The notes under the pieces: generated by a model
Databases searched by the model: none
What the model was told of the DNA's origin: nothing
What the model saw: only the letters and a program-made list of their open reading frames with translations
Source: JAMQPK01 sp963782595
GTDB lineage: Bacteria > Acidobacteriota > Vicinamibacteria > Vicinamibacterales > JAMQPK01
Length of the DNA stretch: 64,000 nucleotides
Direction: 5' to 3'
Assembly: GCA_963782595.1 (NCBI GenBank)
Contig: CAWAKJ010000003.1
Coordinates: forward strand, 248,001-312,000
Shown here: positions 9,245-19,127 of the stretch, piece by piece
How the letters are laid out: the number at the start of each line of letters is the position of its first letter
Numbering within the stretch: the first letter of the stretch is position 1
Made by a program: the position numbers and the translations under genes

Positions 9245-9974
9245 GCGCACGCGAGACGACATCGTTGAGGGCGGCTGCGCCCGGAATCAATTCCGAGGCG
9301 AGATAAAGACTGACGTGCGAGTAATCGAGCAGCACCAGCCCCGTCGCCTTTCCGATGTGCCTCAGTTCATCGACGGTCATGGGGCGATGCCTGATGCTCG
9401 GATCCTTCACGACGGTGCGTTGGGCCGGTCCGACCTGGCTCGGACGCCGCAGTGCGCGCCTCAGCGACTTGACGGGGGCCGAGTCGATGAGCGCGCGGAT
9501 CGGGCGATCCATCTGCCTCGAGCGGTTGCTGCCGTTCGGGACAGTGACGATGATGTGTCCCCCTGGCCTGGTGACCCTCACAAGCTCCTTCAGATGGCTG
9601 ACGGGGTCGGGCAGGTACTCGAGGACGCCGATGCTCAGCACGAGATCGACCGAGGCGTCCGGTGCGCTTATCGAATCTCCGTCCGCCACCCTGAATTCGT
9701 GCGACGGAAAAAGACGCCGGCATTCGGCGATCATCTTTTCGGAAATGTCGATTCCCAGGTACCGCGTTCGCGCCGGATCGAACAGCTGAGCGAAATCTCC
9801 CGTGCCGCATCCGACATCGAGCACCGAGCCGAAGGCCTGATGCGCGACCATGCGCTCGACCGCGCGATACCGCATGGCATAGACGTGATTCTTCAGCCGG
9901 TCGTGCCACGTTGGCGCGTAGCTGTCGAAGTGAGTCCGGATCAGATCCTTATGTCTGGTGTGTGAGGTGTTCAC
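9162..9974 (-). CDS. class I SAM-dependent methyltransferase
   Basis: 270 aa. SAM-binding motif I VLDVGCGTGDF is at residues 51-61, followed by YLGIDISEKM and a post-I region VLSIGVLEYLPDP. UbiE/COQ5-like small-molecule methyltransferase fold. The start lies inside the 3' end of the PIG-L gene (26-bp overlap), so the two are cotranscribed: a deacetylase followed by a methyltransferase, fitting modification of an N-acetylated sugar. Its 3' end overlaps the convergent GT-C gene by 83 bp. Confidence 0.87.
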   Translation of the reverse strand: MNTSHTRHKDLIRTHFDSYAPTWHDRLKNHVYAMRYRAVERMVAHQAFGSVLDVGCGTGDFAQLFDPARTRYLGIDISEKMIAECRRLFPSHEFRVADGDSISAPDASVDLVLSIGVLEYLPDPVSHLKELVRVTRPGGHIIVTVPNGSNRSRQMDRPIRALIDSAPVKSLRRALRRPSQVGPAQRTVVKDPSIRHRPMTVDELRHIGKATGLVLLDYSHVSLYLASELIPGAAALNDVVSRALSDRSYGKWLQRQTALVLVAKLEKPAS

Positions 9975-11199
9975 TGGGCTTTAGCTGTGCCGGCGCGATG
10001 TCGTTTGTCGCGCCAGACCTGTATGCAGGGTTGTAGAACGCCGTGGCTGGGTCGTCGAAGTATGTGGCGCACAGCTCGACGTATTCGTCCATCGGCACGA
10101 CGAAAAAGCCCTCCACGTACCGGGCTTTCGGCAGCAGCCGGATGTTGAAGGCGTTCAGCCCGAGGATGTAGTGATCGAACTTGCGAATCTTGATTTGTGA
10201 CTTCCACATCCGCACGGCAGCCGCTTTTTCCTCGGCGACGGCGCTGATGTCCACGACAACATTCGAGATGATCGGTGAATACACCTGGTAGCCCCATACC
10301 TCGGCGTTCTTTGGAACAAGGCCGCTGCGCCACGCATGCCAGAGAAGCTGGCTTGCTCTACGATGATCGTCGTGGTCGTCGAACAGGATCGGGAGGAAGA
10401 GGGCATCGACAGGTTCAGCGGACAACGCGGCGCCGAGCCGGCTGATGCTGTCGTCCGTCAATGGAATGCCATGAAGCGGGTAGCGCAGGAATTCTGTGCG
10501 ATATCCAATGTGCCGGGCGACCTCCGCGGTTTCCGACTCGACCTCGGCTGCTGGTTTGCTGGAGGTCAGATAGATGCAGCGGATGTTTGCGCCGGCGTTC
10601 CGAGCGCGAATCAGCGTGCCTCCGGCGCCGAGCATTTCATCGTCGGGATGCGGCGCGATGACCGTAATGCGTTTTCCCCGAGGAAAGCTCATCTCCAGCG
10701 GCTCGAGCGTCTGGTTGAAGCGCATCGTCGAGACTACGCGCGCGCAGGTCTTGAGGTCGGTGAGCGATTTCCAGTCGCGTATGAAGAACTTGTAGGTCTG
10801 CCGGCTGTTGATGCTTCGCTCGATTCGTCGGGTCAATTTGCCCGCGACTGTGTCGCCGGCACGTTGTCTCACCGTGGCGGAAAGTTGACTTGTGACGACT
10901 GCCACGCCCACGAACACGCAGAGCGCCGCCCAGTCCTGCGGATCGTCAATGATCCAGACCTGGAGCGGCGGCAGCAGAAAGAAATCGAAGGCCAGCGTCG
11001 CCGCGATAGAGATGGCGATCGACACGTAAGGGCGCGCGATAGTGCCCGTGACGATCACAACCAGCAGCAGCAGCAGGGCCGCGATCGTCGGATTGGGCTC
11101 GTCCTGGATAGCGCGCAGCATCCCAGTGACCGCAGTAATGGCGACCAGGCCCGCAAGGCCCGCTATCACATCGCGCCGCCGCTGCTCTTTCGTCGACAT
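9949..11199 (-). CDS. DUF4118 membrane domain fused to PIG-L (LmbE-like) deacetylase
   Basis: 416 aa with two recognisable parts. Residues 15-112 form three or four membrane helices with the DUF4118 (KdpD membrane domain) signature: ALLLLLVVIV, then AFDFFLLPPLQVWIIDDPQDW, then LSATVRQRA. After a linker of about 65 residues comes a PIG-L zinc hydrolase domain: PHPDDE at 183-188 (His184, Asp187 metal ligands, Asp186 catalytic base by family) and HDDH at 276-279. PIG-L enzymes remove N-acetyl from GlcNAc-type groups. Here the deacetylase would sit on the membrane, presumably acting on a lipid-linked sugar. No histidine kinase domain follows, unlike KdpD. Domain order is read directly; function is inference. 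Confidence 0.88.
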   Translation of the reverse strand: MSTKEQRRRDVIAGLAGLVAITAVTGMLRAIQDEPNPTIAALLLLLVVIVTGTIARPYVSIAISIAATLAFDFFLLPPLQVWIIDDPQDWAALCVFVGVAVVTSQLSATVRQRAGDTVAGKLTRRIERSINSRQTYKFFIRDWKSLTDLKTCARVVSTMRFNQTLEPLEMSFPRGKRITVIAPHPDDEMLGAGGTLIRARNAGANIRCIYLTSSKPAAEVESETAEVARHIGYRTEFLRYPLHGIPLTDDSISRLGAALSAEPVDALFLPILFDDHDDHRRASQLLWHAWRSGLVPKNAEVWGYQVYSPIISNVVVDISAVAEEKAAAVRMWKSQIKIRKFDHYILGLNAFNIRLLPKARYVEGFFVVPMDEYVELCATYFDDPATAFYNPAYRSGATNDIAPAQLKPSEHLTHQT

Positions 11200-11213
11200 A
11201 TGATTGGGTCGGC

Positions 11214-12113
11214 GTGAATCCTAACAGAATGCCGAAGTCTTCGGAGGCTGCAGAGCCGCGTCACGCACTTGAGTGTGCATTGAGCACTCGTTTGCCCGAC
11301 GCGGCCACCTGCTCAGCTTTATCGGACTTTTACCGGACGAGTGCCAGATATGCCGATCAGCAATGCGGTCACGACCGCAAATACTTCCAGCGACTCATTC
11401 ACGTCCTGGAATCGGTCGTCACCGGTCGGTCACCGCGGGTTCTTGAAATCGGATCGGGTTCGGCCGGTGCCTTGCGCGCTTTCCTGGCATCGCGGCCCGG
11501 CGCGACCGCGCTCGCCCTCGAGGTGTCGAGCTCGTCGCTGAGGCGGGCCGCAGAAGCCGGTGAGGCGGCGCTGCATCCGGTTGCCGGAAGCGCGCTCGAA
11601 ATTCCCGTTCGGAATCGATCGGTCGATGCGGTGATTGCCTTCGAAGTGATCGAGCATCTTCCTGATGTCGCGAAGGCGTTCGACGAGATGCTCCGCGTGG
11701 TGCGGCGGCCCGGGCACATCATCATCGGGTTGCCCAATCATGCATCGCTGTGGACGCCAATCGAGGATCGGCTGCGCGGGCGCACCCGGCGCGCGTTCGG
11801 CGTCGAACACGGCCGTGGCGCGTGGCGCTGGTGGCGCCGTAATGCGGGACTGGCGTGGCACAAGCGTGTCTTGCGTCGTGGAGATTTCCTGTACCGGCAG
11901 CCGGTTCTCGAGGGGGTTGTCGGCGGCGACGCCGACGCGGTCTATTACGCGGCACCGCTCGATCTCCTGCGTTTCTTCCGGCGCCGTCGCGCCGATCTCG
12001 TGATGACCAGCGCACAGAGGCGCTTCGGCGCGCTGGGACGGCTCCTGCCCGTTGAGCTTCAGGGCTCGACCGTCATGGCGTGGCGTGTGACCGACGTGAC
12101 GTCGCGCGGATGA
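11214..12113 (+). CDS. class I SAM-dependent methyltransferase
   Basis: 299 aa from GTG at 11214; an ATG at 11229 is an alternative. Motif I RVLEIGSGSAG is at about 76-85 and VIAFEVIEHLPD forms the post-I acidic loop. The C-terminal half (LRGRTRRAFGVEHGRG, YYAAPLDLLRFFRRR) is typical of sugar or lipid methyltransferases in O-antigen loci. Divergent from the PIG-L gene with only 14 bp between starts, so any promoter must lie inside one of the genes. Methyl acceptor unknown. Confidence 0.85.
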   Translation: MNPNRMPKSSEAAEPRHALECALSTRLPDAATCSALSDFYRTSARYADQQCGHDRKYFQRLIHVLESVVTGRSPRVLEIGSGSAGALRAFLASRPGATALALEVSSSSLRRAAEAGEAALHPVAGSALEIPVRNRSVDAVIAFEVIEHLPDVAKAFDEMLRVVRRPGHIIIGLPNHASLWTPIEDRLRGRTRRAFGVEHGRGAWRWWRRNAGLAWHKRVLRRGDFLYRQPVLEGVVGGDADAVYYAAPLDLLRFFRRRRADLVMTSAQRRFGALGRLLPVELQGSTVMAWRVTDVTSRG

Positions 12114-12140
12114 CATGCGCGCCCAGCGCCGCCTTCGGTT

Positions 12141-13256
12141 TCACGAAGCATCGAGCATCTCGTTTGCGGCGCGTAGCACGTCGGCCGTCGTGATGCCGGC
12201 GAGACAGTCAGGAACCCGTCCGAGGCAGCGTGCCGGTGGCCGGCGCATCAGATTGCAGGGGCTGCAGTGAATGTCGATGCGCACAATCCTCGATCGCGCG
12301 ACTAACGGCGCGTAGCGGGTTGGCAATGACGGTCCGAAGATGGCGAGCACCGGCGTTCCGACGGCGGCGGCCAGGTGCATGGGGCCGGTGTCTCCAGTAA
12401 TGAACAGCGTGAGCCGTTCGAGGACGGCGGCCAGCACGACGAGATCGGTCTCGACAGGCAGCTCCACGAGCGGCACGTCGGCGGGCCATGCCGCCCGGAC
12501 GGCGTCGAGAACGGGCTTGTCGGCGGCCGAGCCGACGAGCACCATTGATGCGCCGCGTGCGCGCGCGATTTCGGCGCCGACTTCCGCAAAGCGAGCCGGG
12601 TCCCATTCCTTGATCCGTCGCCCTGCCGCCGGCTGGAGGCCGACGAGCGCGACCCCATGCTTTGGCATGGGGACAAGCTCTGCCGCCCGGCGGCGCGCCT
12701 CGTCCGGGATGTTCAGTCTGACAGGCTCCACGACGTCTTGGCTTCCTTGAAACGCGCGCTCGACGAGCGCCCTCGCATTGTCTGCAATGTGCGCGCGTGG
12801 ATCGGGCGAGAGCGCATCGGTCAGGACCGCGCCGCCGCCACCCGACAAGAACCCGACACGTCGTGGCGCGCCGGACAGGGCGAGCAAAAGGTTGCCGCGA
12901 ATGTCCGGCTCGAAATTGATGGCGAGATCGTAGCGCCTGCGGCGCCATCCGCGTGCGTGCCGCACCAGCGCAGCCCAGGAGAGCCCGCGTCCCTCTCGTG
13001 CCATCCAGGGCGCGTCCAGCGCCTCGACCGAATCAACCGCGCCAATGAGACGGGCAAGCGGCAGGTTCCAACTGCCGACGACGAGATCGATCTGCGCACG
13101 CGGTGCGAACGTCCTTGCGAGAGCAATAGCGTCGAGCACCATCAACAGGTCGCCGACTCGCTCGAGACGCAGGAGCAGAATTCGCTGTGGCGCCGCCTGG
13201 CTCTCCCGACCGGCCGCCCAGGGCCAACCGGAAAGCGTGACGGCACGCAGGCCCAT
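12141..13256 (-). CDS. glycosyltransferase family 9 (heptosyltransferase-like)
   Basis: 371 aa. RILLLRLERVGDLLMVLDAI at about 25-44 is the canonical GT9 N-terminal block, and GDTGPMHLAAAVGTPVLAIFG in the C-terminal half is the ADP-heptose-binding-like motif. Four cysteines near the C-terminus (CSPCN, RCLGRVPDC) recall the conserved Cys cluster of many GT9 proteins. The true start could be closer to the RILLL block; ATG 13256 adds a 24-residue leader. Family members add heptose or related sugars to an LPS core or a carrier glycan. It lies 60 bp beyond the frameshifted GT-C gene, same strand. Confidence 0.87.
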   Translation of the reverse strand: MGLRAVTLSGWPWAAGRESQAAPQRILLLRLERVGDLLMVLDAIALARTFAPRAQIDLVVGSWNLPLARLIGAVDSVEALDAPWMAREGRGLSWAALVRHARGWRRRRYDLAINFEPDIRGNLLLALSGAPRRVGFLSGGGGAVLTDALSPDPRAHIADNARALVERAFQGSQDVVEPVRLNIPDEARRRAAELVPMPKHGVALVGLQPAAGRRIKEWDPARFAEVGAEIARARGASMVLVGSAADKPVLDAVRAAWPADVPLVELPVETDLVVLAAVLERLTLFITGDTGPMHLAAAVGTPVLAIFGPSLPTRYAPLVARSRIVRIDIHCSPCNLMRRPPARCLGRVPDCLAGITTADVLRAANEMLDAS

Positions 13257-13316
13257 GTCGGCGAGGCCGACGAGCAGCCGTTCCTGTCGCGTACGGGATC
13301 TGAAGGTGCTGGAACA

Positions 13317-15841
13317 CTACCGAATCTCAGCTCGATCGACCATGACGCCGAGCTGCCGATCGTCCGAGCCGCCAAAGACGTCACTTGGACGCCAGGTCGA
13401 GGTTTCGAGCTCGAATTGCATCGGGCCGTTCCCTCTTGCAGGATCGGCGGCCAGATCCCGACGGAAGCGGAAACACATAGTCGCGGAACTCGTCGGAAAG
13501 CTCGACCGTGCCGAGTTCATGGCTGCCAGTGCGGACCGAAATGCGCGGGTGCGCGACTCCACGAGGGCGGCCACTGCTGAGGCGGAGAACCAGATTCGCG
13601 GCTGCTATCTCTGACGCCCAGCAGCAACCGCGACCGGTCCTTCGTCCAGCGAAATGTCACGGTGCGGTCGTCGAGCCGTTCCTTGGGAAGAAAGTCCAGC
13701 AGATGGAGATCGTCGGCGCCGCCAATGTCCAGCGAGTAAACGGTTGCGTCGACGTCGGATTTCACGATCCTGTAGATCGTGAAGTCGAACGGTTTGAGCC
13801 TCGTCAGGTGTGGATGCACGCTGTAAGGCGTCCTCTCGTACTCGGGAATCTGAAAACTCTCGTTCGATACGACCGTAGACGCAATACCCGGTGACAGGAG
13901 GTCCGTGCCCCCTCCCGCGATGAGATAGATGTTCTTGTAGTGTTCGAGGGCCCAGGCGAAGAACCGGGCGAAACTTGCCTTGTCGGGGCGGGAGTTTGCC
14001 AACACGAGCACGTTGCGCGCATAAATGTACGAGAGCGGTAGTGCCAGCGCGTGCGAATCAGAGGCTTCACGCGAGTCGACGAGGACGAGATCGTTGTCGC
14101 CGAAGCCGGCCGCAAGCTGTTCGATTTTCGGAATGAGGCCCGCGTACTCGACGTGAGTGCGAATCGGTTCTGAGGCAACGAGGTAGTGACGGCCGAGCAC
14201 GATCACACCAAGCATTCCGACAGCCCATAAAAGGGGTCTGACCCCCTTGATGTCACGGGGGTCCGACCCCGCGTGCTGCGACTTCGCTTTTCCCATCCAC
14301 ACAGGCGCGAACATCGCCGCCGCCGCAAAGATGAGTGCTCCGGGAAGAATCTCGGTGAGATACCGGCGCGCGAGCCAGAAATGCTCGGGAAAGACGCGCA
14401 TCTTGTAGAAGAAGAACAACGAGAGCATCGTGATGGCGAGAATCAGCGCCGGCGCTCGCCAAAACGATCGCCAGACGACCAGGGCGTAGCCGGCGAGGGC
14501 GAGGCCGAAGGCGATCCGCGTGAAGTAGAGATCGGCAAACATCCGCACGGCGTGCGCATCCTGCGGCGCCAACAGACCGACCGGCTCGCGGAAGTAGAGT
14601 GCGTAAACGCCTCCGATGACGACAACCGCGATGAGTGCGCGCGGCAGCCACACGCGAGTGGCTGCGGCGACGGCGGGCTTGCGGATTGCCCAGAGCCACG
14701 CACACACGGCGGCCAGCCCGGCCCCCAAGGCCATGAGGTGGATCGCCTTGAGAAATTGAAAATACTGGATGGGCCGGCCGAAGTACGGCAGGAGCTGAGT
14801 CGTGTAGTACAGGCCAGCGGCCGCGAGCCATATCGCAAGTGTGACGAGAAACCCGGCGCGCGTGCGATGGCCGCCCACGGGCGCGAGCAGCGACGCGGCG
14901 GTCGCGATGCCAACGACGAGCACGACCGGAAGCCGCGTGAACAGCGCCACGCCCAGCAGCGATGCCGCGACAGGTCCGAAAAATGGGTCGTCGTCTTCGT
15001 GTGCGTACGAGTGCGCGAGAAAGGCCGAGAAGAGCAGCGGCTGCGTGACGATTTCCGAGCCTGGCCAGCGGGCGTACCACGTCTGGACGACGTGCACACA
15101 CAGCAGGGCAGCGGCGGCAGCCGCCGGAACCGGACCGATCAACCGCCTGCCGGCGAAATACACCGCCAGCACGCCCAGAATGGCCCACCACGCCGTCACG
15201 CGCCGCGTGCCGGAGACGCCATCGAGACCGTACGCAATCGCAATCCAAACCGGATAGCCGTGCGGGAACTGACCGCTGACGGTACCTGCCTCCGGATCGC
15301 GAAGTTGAAATCCCATGTAGCGCACGCTGTAGTAGCTCGGGTCGCCGTATGAGGGGAAAAAAAGATCGCGCGAGGCCGCCGGAACGGCCGAGGCAACGGT
15401 ATCGATGGTGGTGAGCGATCGGCGCTGGGCAATTTGAATGCCTTCGCTCATGTACACGCCGGGGTCGCGTCCCCCGAGCACGTACTCGGAAGCCGGCGCC
15501 GCGAAATACATCCAGACGCCGGTAGCGATCAGCGCGGCCGGAAACGCGGCTGTCCAGTCTGCGTGCGCGCGTCGCAACCGCAGGTTGCCCGCCGAGATGA
15601 TGGCCAGGCCGATCGTCAGAATGACGTTGAAGATCGCGAGCCGTTCGATGGTGTACTCGGCCATTGCTGAGAACGCCAACGCTGCCGTCGTCGAGATGAT
15701 GACGCTGATGATGACCGCCCAGAACAGGCGCTCGTCGGCTGGCAGCGCCGCACGCCTCGGACGGTCGGCGATTGGAAGCCGAAAGATGACCGCGCCGGGC
15801 AGATAGGCGATCACGAGAATGAGCGCAGCCGTCAGCAGCAT
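13317..15841 (-). CDS. large GT-C type membrane glycosyltransferase, two apparent frameshifts near the 3' end
   Basis: The main frame (15841 to 13517) encodes 774 aa: about a dozen helices, an extracytoplasmic loop with GGRDPGVYMSEG after an early helix, and a long C-terminal soluble part. The last residues after GVRDSSR are nonsense in this frame, but the other two frames continue the domain: NLVLRLSSGRPRG through DYVFPLPSG, then DLAADPARGNGPMQFELE to GVMVDRAEIR with a stop at 13317. This beta-rich ending is usual for these proteins. So two one-base shifts, near 13598 and near 13460, split one real gene. The start at 15841 overlaps the GT4 gene end by 10 bp. A palindrome sits in-frame at 14233-14270. 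Confidence 0.75.
14233..14270. repeat. REP-like palindrome inside a coding sequence
   Basis: Two inward-facing copies of GGGGTCNGACCCC-type sequence (GGGGTCTGACCCC and GGGGTCCGACCCC) separated by 12 bases. Each half is itself palindromic. It lies in-frame inside the GT-C gene and encodes about 13 residues (SDPRDIKGVRP region) in a loop between membrane helices, so it seems to be tolerated as an insertion. Confidence 0.7.
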
Positions 15842-17065
15842 TGCGCGTAAACCATCTCGAAATCGTCTGCCACCCGCGCCCAGCTATGCCGGCGGCACAC
15901 AAAATCGCGCGCACGGCCGCCGAGGGCGGCGGCTTCAGATGGCCGGCGCAGCAGATCCTCGATCGCTGCAGCCAGTGCGCGAGGGTCGCGCTCTGGTACC
16001 AGTCTCGCCGTGATCCCATCGGTGGCAACGGCAGCGATACCACCAGCGCGAGTGGCCACGAGCGGCGTGGCAGAAGCCATCATTTCCATCACGGTGTTCG
16101 GAAGTCCATCGACATTCCCGGCATCGTCGTGCACGGACGGGGCGACCGCGACATCGGCCGCAGCGAGCAGGGTTGCCACGTCGTGATGAGGCACAACTCC
16201 GAGAAACTTGACTGCCTCGCCGGCACCTGCCGCGAGTGCCCGCGCCCGAAGTGATGTGTCGAGATCGCCCTCGCCGGCAATGGCGACGCGCAGCTGTGGA
16301 TGTTCGTCCGTCAGTATGCGAGCGGCGTCGATCAAATACTCGAATCCCTTCTTCTCGACGAGACGCCCGACGGCAAACACCAGCGGTACATTATCCGCGA
16401 TGCCGAAGCATTTCGCGGCCGCGGCGGCGCGCCTCGCGATCGGGCTTGAAACGGTCGCTGTCGACACCATAGGGAATGACGCTCGAGCGCGCGGCCTCGG
16501 CGCCGATCGCGACAGCCCGGACGCGGAGGTCCTCGCTGCACGCGCTGACCCATCGTGCGCGCGCAAATGCCCCTCGCGCCGCCAGCCGCACCGCCCTGTG
16601 GCGCTCCGCCACAAAAACGTCCGAGCCGTGCAGGCTGATGACGAGCGGGATCGATCCGGCTGCTGCGGCTCCAATGACGCCGCCGGGCACCACCCAGTGA
16701 GCGTGCATGATGGTGGCGCGCTTTTTCTGTGCGACGCGAAGCGCCTTGAACCATCCGGCAAGCACCGCCAGCGGTGCGACGGCTATCGCCGACGCGCGCA
16801 GGCGCACATCCGCACGCATCCCCTCTGCATAGCCGAACGTGTTGAGGCCGGCGGTCGGCGCGTAGTGGAAGAGATGAAAGTGAACGCCGCCCTCGAGCTT
16901 CGGCCGATCCCACTTCGGATGCCACGGTGCGACCAGGTGTACTTCGTGCCCACGCGCGGCGATGCCCTGAGCGATCGGCTCCATGAAGCTGCCGACCGAA
17001 TCGCCCCGAAACCTGGGATACGACGAAGCGATCATGACGATGCGATGGCGCGGAGCCGAGAGCAC
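15832..17065 (-). CDS. glycosyltransferase family 4, one apparent frameshift
   Basis: The N-terminal half reads from ATG 17065 (MLSAPRHRIVMIASSYPRFRG) through HAHWVVPGG, SLHGSDVF and SSVIPYGVDSDRFKP, then stops after REMLRHRG. The C-terminal half continues in another frame with GIADNVPLVFAVGRLVEKKG, EGDLDTSLR, NTVMEMMASATPLVATRAGG and ends at 15832. Joining them at about 16408 (sequence CTTCGG, one extra base) gives an uninterrupted GT4 protein of about 410 aa. Same strand as and overlapping the GT-C gene. Either a sequencing indel or a recent mutation; no other damage is visible. Confidence 0.8.
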
Positions 17066-17121
17066 GCTGCATGGTACACCGTGCGTGAGGCGGGGTAGAA
17101 TGGCGGCGCGGCCGCTGCTAC

Positions 17122-18165
17122 ATGGGAATCCGACGCATCATCGTCTGCGAAGCTCACGTGCCCTTTGTACGGGGCGGAGCCGAATATCTGGTGAGAACGC
17201 TCGTCGAACAGCTCCAGCGGCACGGATACGACGCAGAGCTCGTCAGCATCCCGTTCAAGTGGTATCCGAAAGGGGAGATTCTCGCGCACGCCGCCGCCTG
17301 GCGTCTCATCGATCTCAGCGAAAGCAACGGTCAACCGATCGATCTGGTCGTGGCCTCGAAGTTTCCGACCTACTTCGTCCGCCACCCGAACAAGGTCACA
17401 TGGTTGCTGCACCAGTATCGCGCGGCGTACGAACTGTGCGGCAGCGAGTTCAGCGATTTCGACCACACCGACGCGGATGTCGGGCTCCGTGAAACCTTGC
17501 TCAGAACCGACAGCGAAATGCTGGGAGAGTGCCGGCGGGTGTACACGATCTCAAAGCGAGTCTCCGATCGCCTCGCGAAGTACAACGGCCTTCACCACGA
17601 TCCGCTGTATCCGCCGCCGCCGTTTGCGCACCGGTTCGAGGCGGGACCCTATGGCGACTACGTCCTGTTTGTCGGCCGCCTCGAATCGATCAAGCGTCCC
17701 GATCTGGCCGTGCGAGCCATGCAGTATGTCGGTCGGCCGATCCGACTGGTGATAGCGGGAGACGGCACGCAGCGCCGCCGTACGGAAGAGCTGGCGGCTT
17801 CGCTTGGCGTCTCCGATCGCATCGAGCTGGCCGGGGCGGTCGATGAAGCCACGCTCGTCGATTTGTATAAGGGCGCGCTCGGCGTCGTGTTCACTCCGTT
17901 CGACGAAGACTACGGATATGTCACGCTCGAGTCGTTTCTCGCGCACAAGCCGGTCATCACGACGACAGACGCAGGCGGGCCGCTCGAGTTCGTGCAGGAC
18001 GGCATCAACGGACATGTCGTCGAGCCCACACCGGAAGACATTGCGACCGCGGTGAATCAGCTCGCGGCCGATCGTGCGCTGGCAAAGCGTCTGGGCGACG
18101 CGGGCTACGAGCGCGCGCGGCTGGTCACCTGGGACGGTGTCATCGAGAAGATAGTAGGTTCGTAG
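17122..18165 (+). CDS. glycosyltransferase family 4
   Basis: 347 aa. N-terminus MGIRRIIVCEAHVPFVRGGAEY has the GT4 GGAE loop. The C-terminal domain has YVLFVGRLESIKRPDLAV, IAGDG and the EX7E region DEDYGYVTLESFLAHKPVITT, followed by TDAGGPLEFV. Retaining transferase using an NDP-sugar by family. Divergent from the preceding GT4 gene (57 bp between starts) and followed 5 bp later by a GT2 gene, so the two form an operon. Confidence 0.9.
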   Translation: MGIRRIIVCEAHVPFVRGGAEYLVRTLVEQLQRHGYDAELVSIPFKWYPKGEILAHAAAWRLIDLSESNGQPIDLVVASKFPTYFVRHPNKVTWLLHQYRAAYELCGSEFSDFDHTDADVGLRETLLRTDSEMLGECRRVYTISKRVSDRLAKYNGLHHDPLYPPPPFAHRFEAGPYGDYVLFVGRLESIKRPDLAVRAMQYVGRPIRLVIAGDGTQRRRTEELAASLGVSDRIELAGAVDEATLVDLYKGALGVVFTPFDEDYGYVTLESFLAHKPVITTTDAGGPLEFVQDGINGHVVEPTPEDIATAVNQLAADRALAKRLGDAGYERARLVTWDGVIEKIVGS

Positions 18166-18170
18166 GGTCG

Positions 18171-19121
18171 ATGAAAAAGCTGATCATCCAGATTCCCTGC
18201 CTGAACGAAGCCGACACGCTGCCGGCCACGCTGCGCGATCTGCCGCGGCACATTCCCGGCATCGACGCCATCGAGGTGCTCGTCATCGACGATGGATCCA
18301 TCGACAGCACGGTGCAGGTGGCGCAGGCCCACGGCGTGGAGCACATCATCTCGCTCAGGAACAGGCGTGGGCTTGCGACGGCGTTCACCACCGGCATCGA
18401 TGCCGCGCTGAAACTCGGCGCCGACTTCATCGTCAACACCGACGGTGACAATCAGTATGCGGGAGAGGACATCTGCAGGCTCGTTGGACCGCTGGTGAGC
18501 GGGGAAGCCGACATGGTGATCGGCGATCGCAATGTGGCAGCGCTGCAGCACCTCTCATGGACGCGAAAGCGGCTCCAGCACCTCGGCAGCTGGGTCGTGA
18601 GGCAGGTGTCGAATACGCAGGTACCGGATACGACGAGCGGGTTTCGCGCCTACACGCGCGAAGCGGCGCTGCGGATGAACATCGTTTCCGACTTTACCTA
18701 TACGCTCGAGTCGATCATTCAGGCCGGCAAGAAGCGGATGGCCATTGCCCATGTGCCGATCCGATCGAATCCCAAGACACGGCCCTCGCGGCTGTTCGAC
18801 AATGTCTGGACCTACGTCAAACGCTCGGCCTCGACCATCGTGCGCATCTACGCGATGTACGAGCCGTTCAAAGTCTTCACGAGCATCGGATTCGCGACAT
18901 TCGCGGCCGGTTTGGCCATCTCGTTCAGGTTTCTGTATTTCTATTTCAACAACGAAGGCCAGGGGCACCTGCAGTCGCTGCTGCTCGCCGCCGTGCTGAT
19001 GATTGTCGGCTTCCAGGTGATGCTGATCGGCCTTGTTGCGGATGTCATCTCTGCCAACCGAAAGCTGCTCGAGGACTTGCTGTATCGCGTGCGTTCGATG
19101 GAGCTGGGGCCTAAGGATTAG
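18171..19121 (+). CDS. glycosyltransferase family 2, DPM1/GtrB-like with two C-terminal helices
   Basis: 316 aa. Catalytic GT-A domain with VLVIDDGSIDST and the DXD-like NTDGDNQY block, DTTSGFRAYTREA acceptor region, then two membrane helices near the C-terminus (SIGFATFAAGLAI and SLLLAAVLMIVGFQVMLIG). This architecture transfers a sugar from an NDP donor to polyprenyl phosphate, giving the lipid-phosphate sugar that GT-C enzymes use. Five such GT-C proteins are in this locus, so it may supply one or more of them. It ends at the heptad array that separates it from the convergent GT-C gene. Confidence 0.87.
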   Translation: MKKLIIQIPCLNEADTLPATLRDLPRHIPGIDAIEVLVIDDGSIDSTVQVAQAHGVEHIISLRNRRGLATAFTTGIDAALKLGADFIVNTDGDNQYAGEDICRLVGPLVSGEADMVIGDRNVAALQHLSWTRKRLQHLGSWVVRQVSNTQVPDTTSGFRAYTREAALRMNIVSDFTYTLESIIQAGKKRMAIAHVPIRSNPKTRPSRLFDNVWTYVKRSASTIVRIYAMYEPFKVFTSIGFATFAAGLAISFRFLYFYFNNEGQGHLQSLLLAAVLMIVGFQVMLIGLVADVISANRKLLEDLLYRVRSMELGPKD

Positions 19122-19127
19122 TTGGTG

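Noticed and set aside
13142..13384. Separate 80-codon gene between the GT-C and GT9 genes
   Set aside because: Out-of-frame shadow; the region is better explained as the frameshifted GT-C end plus the GT9 start.
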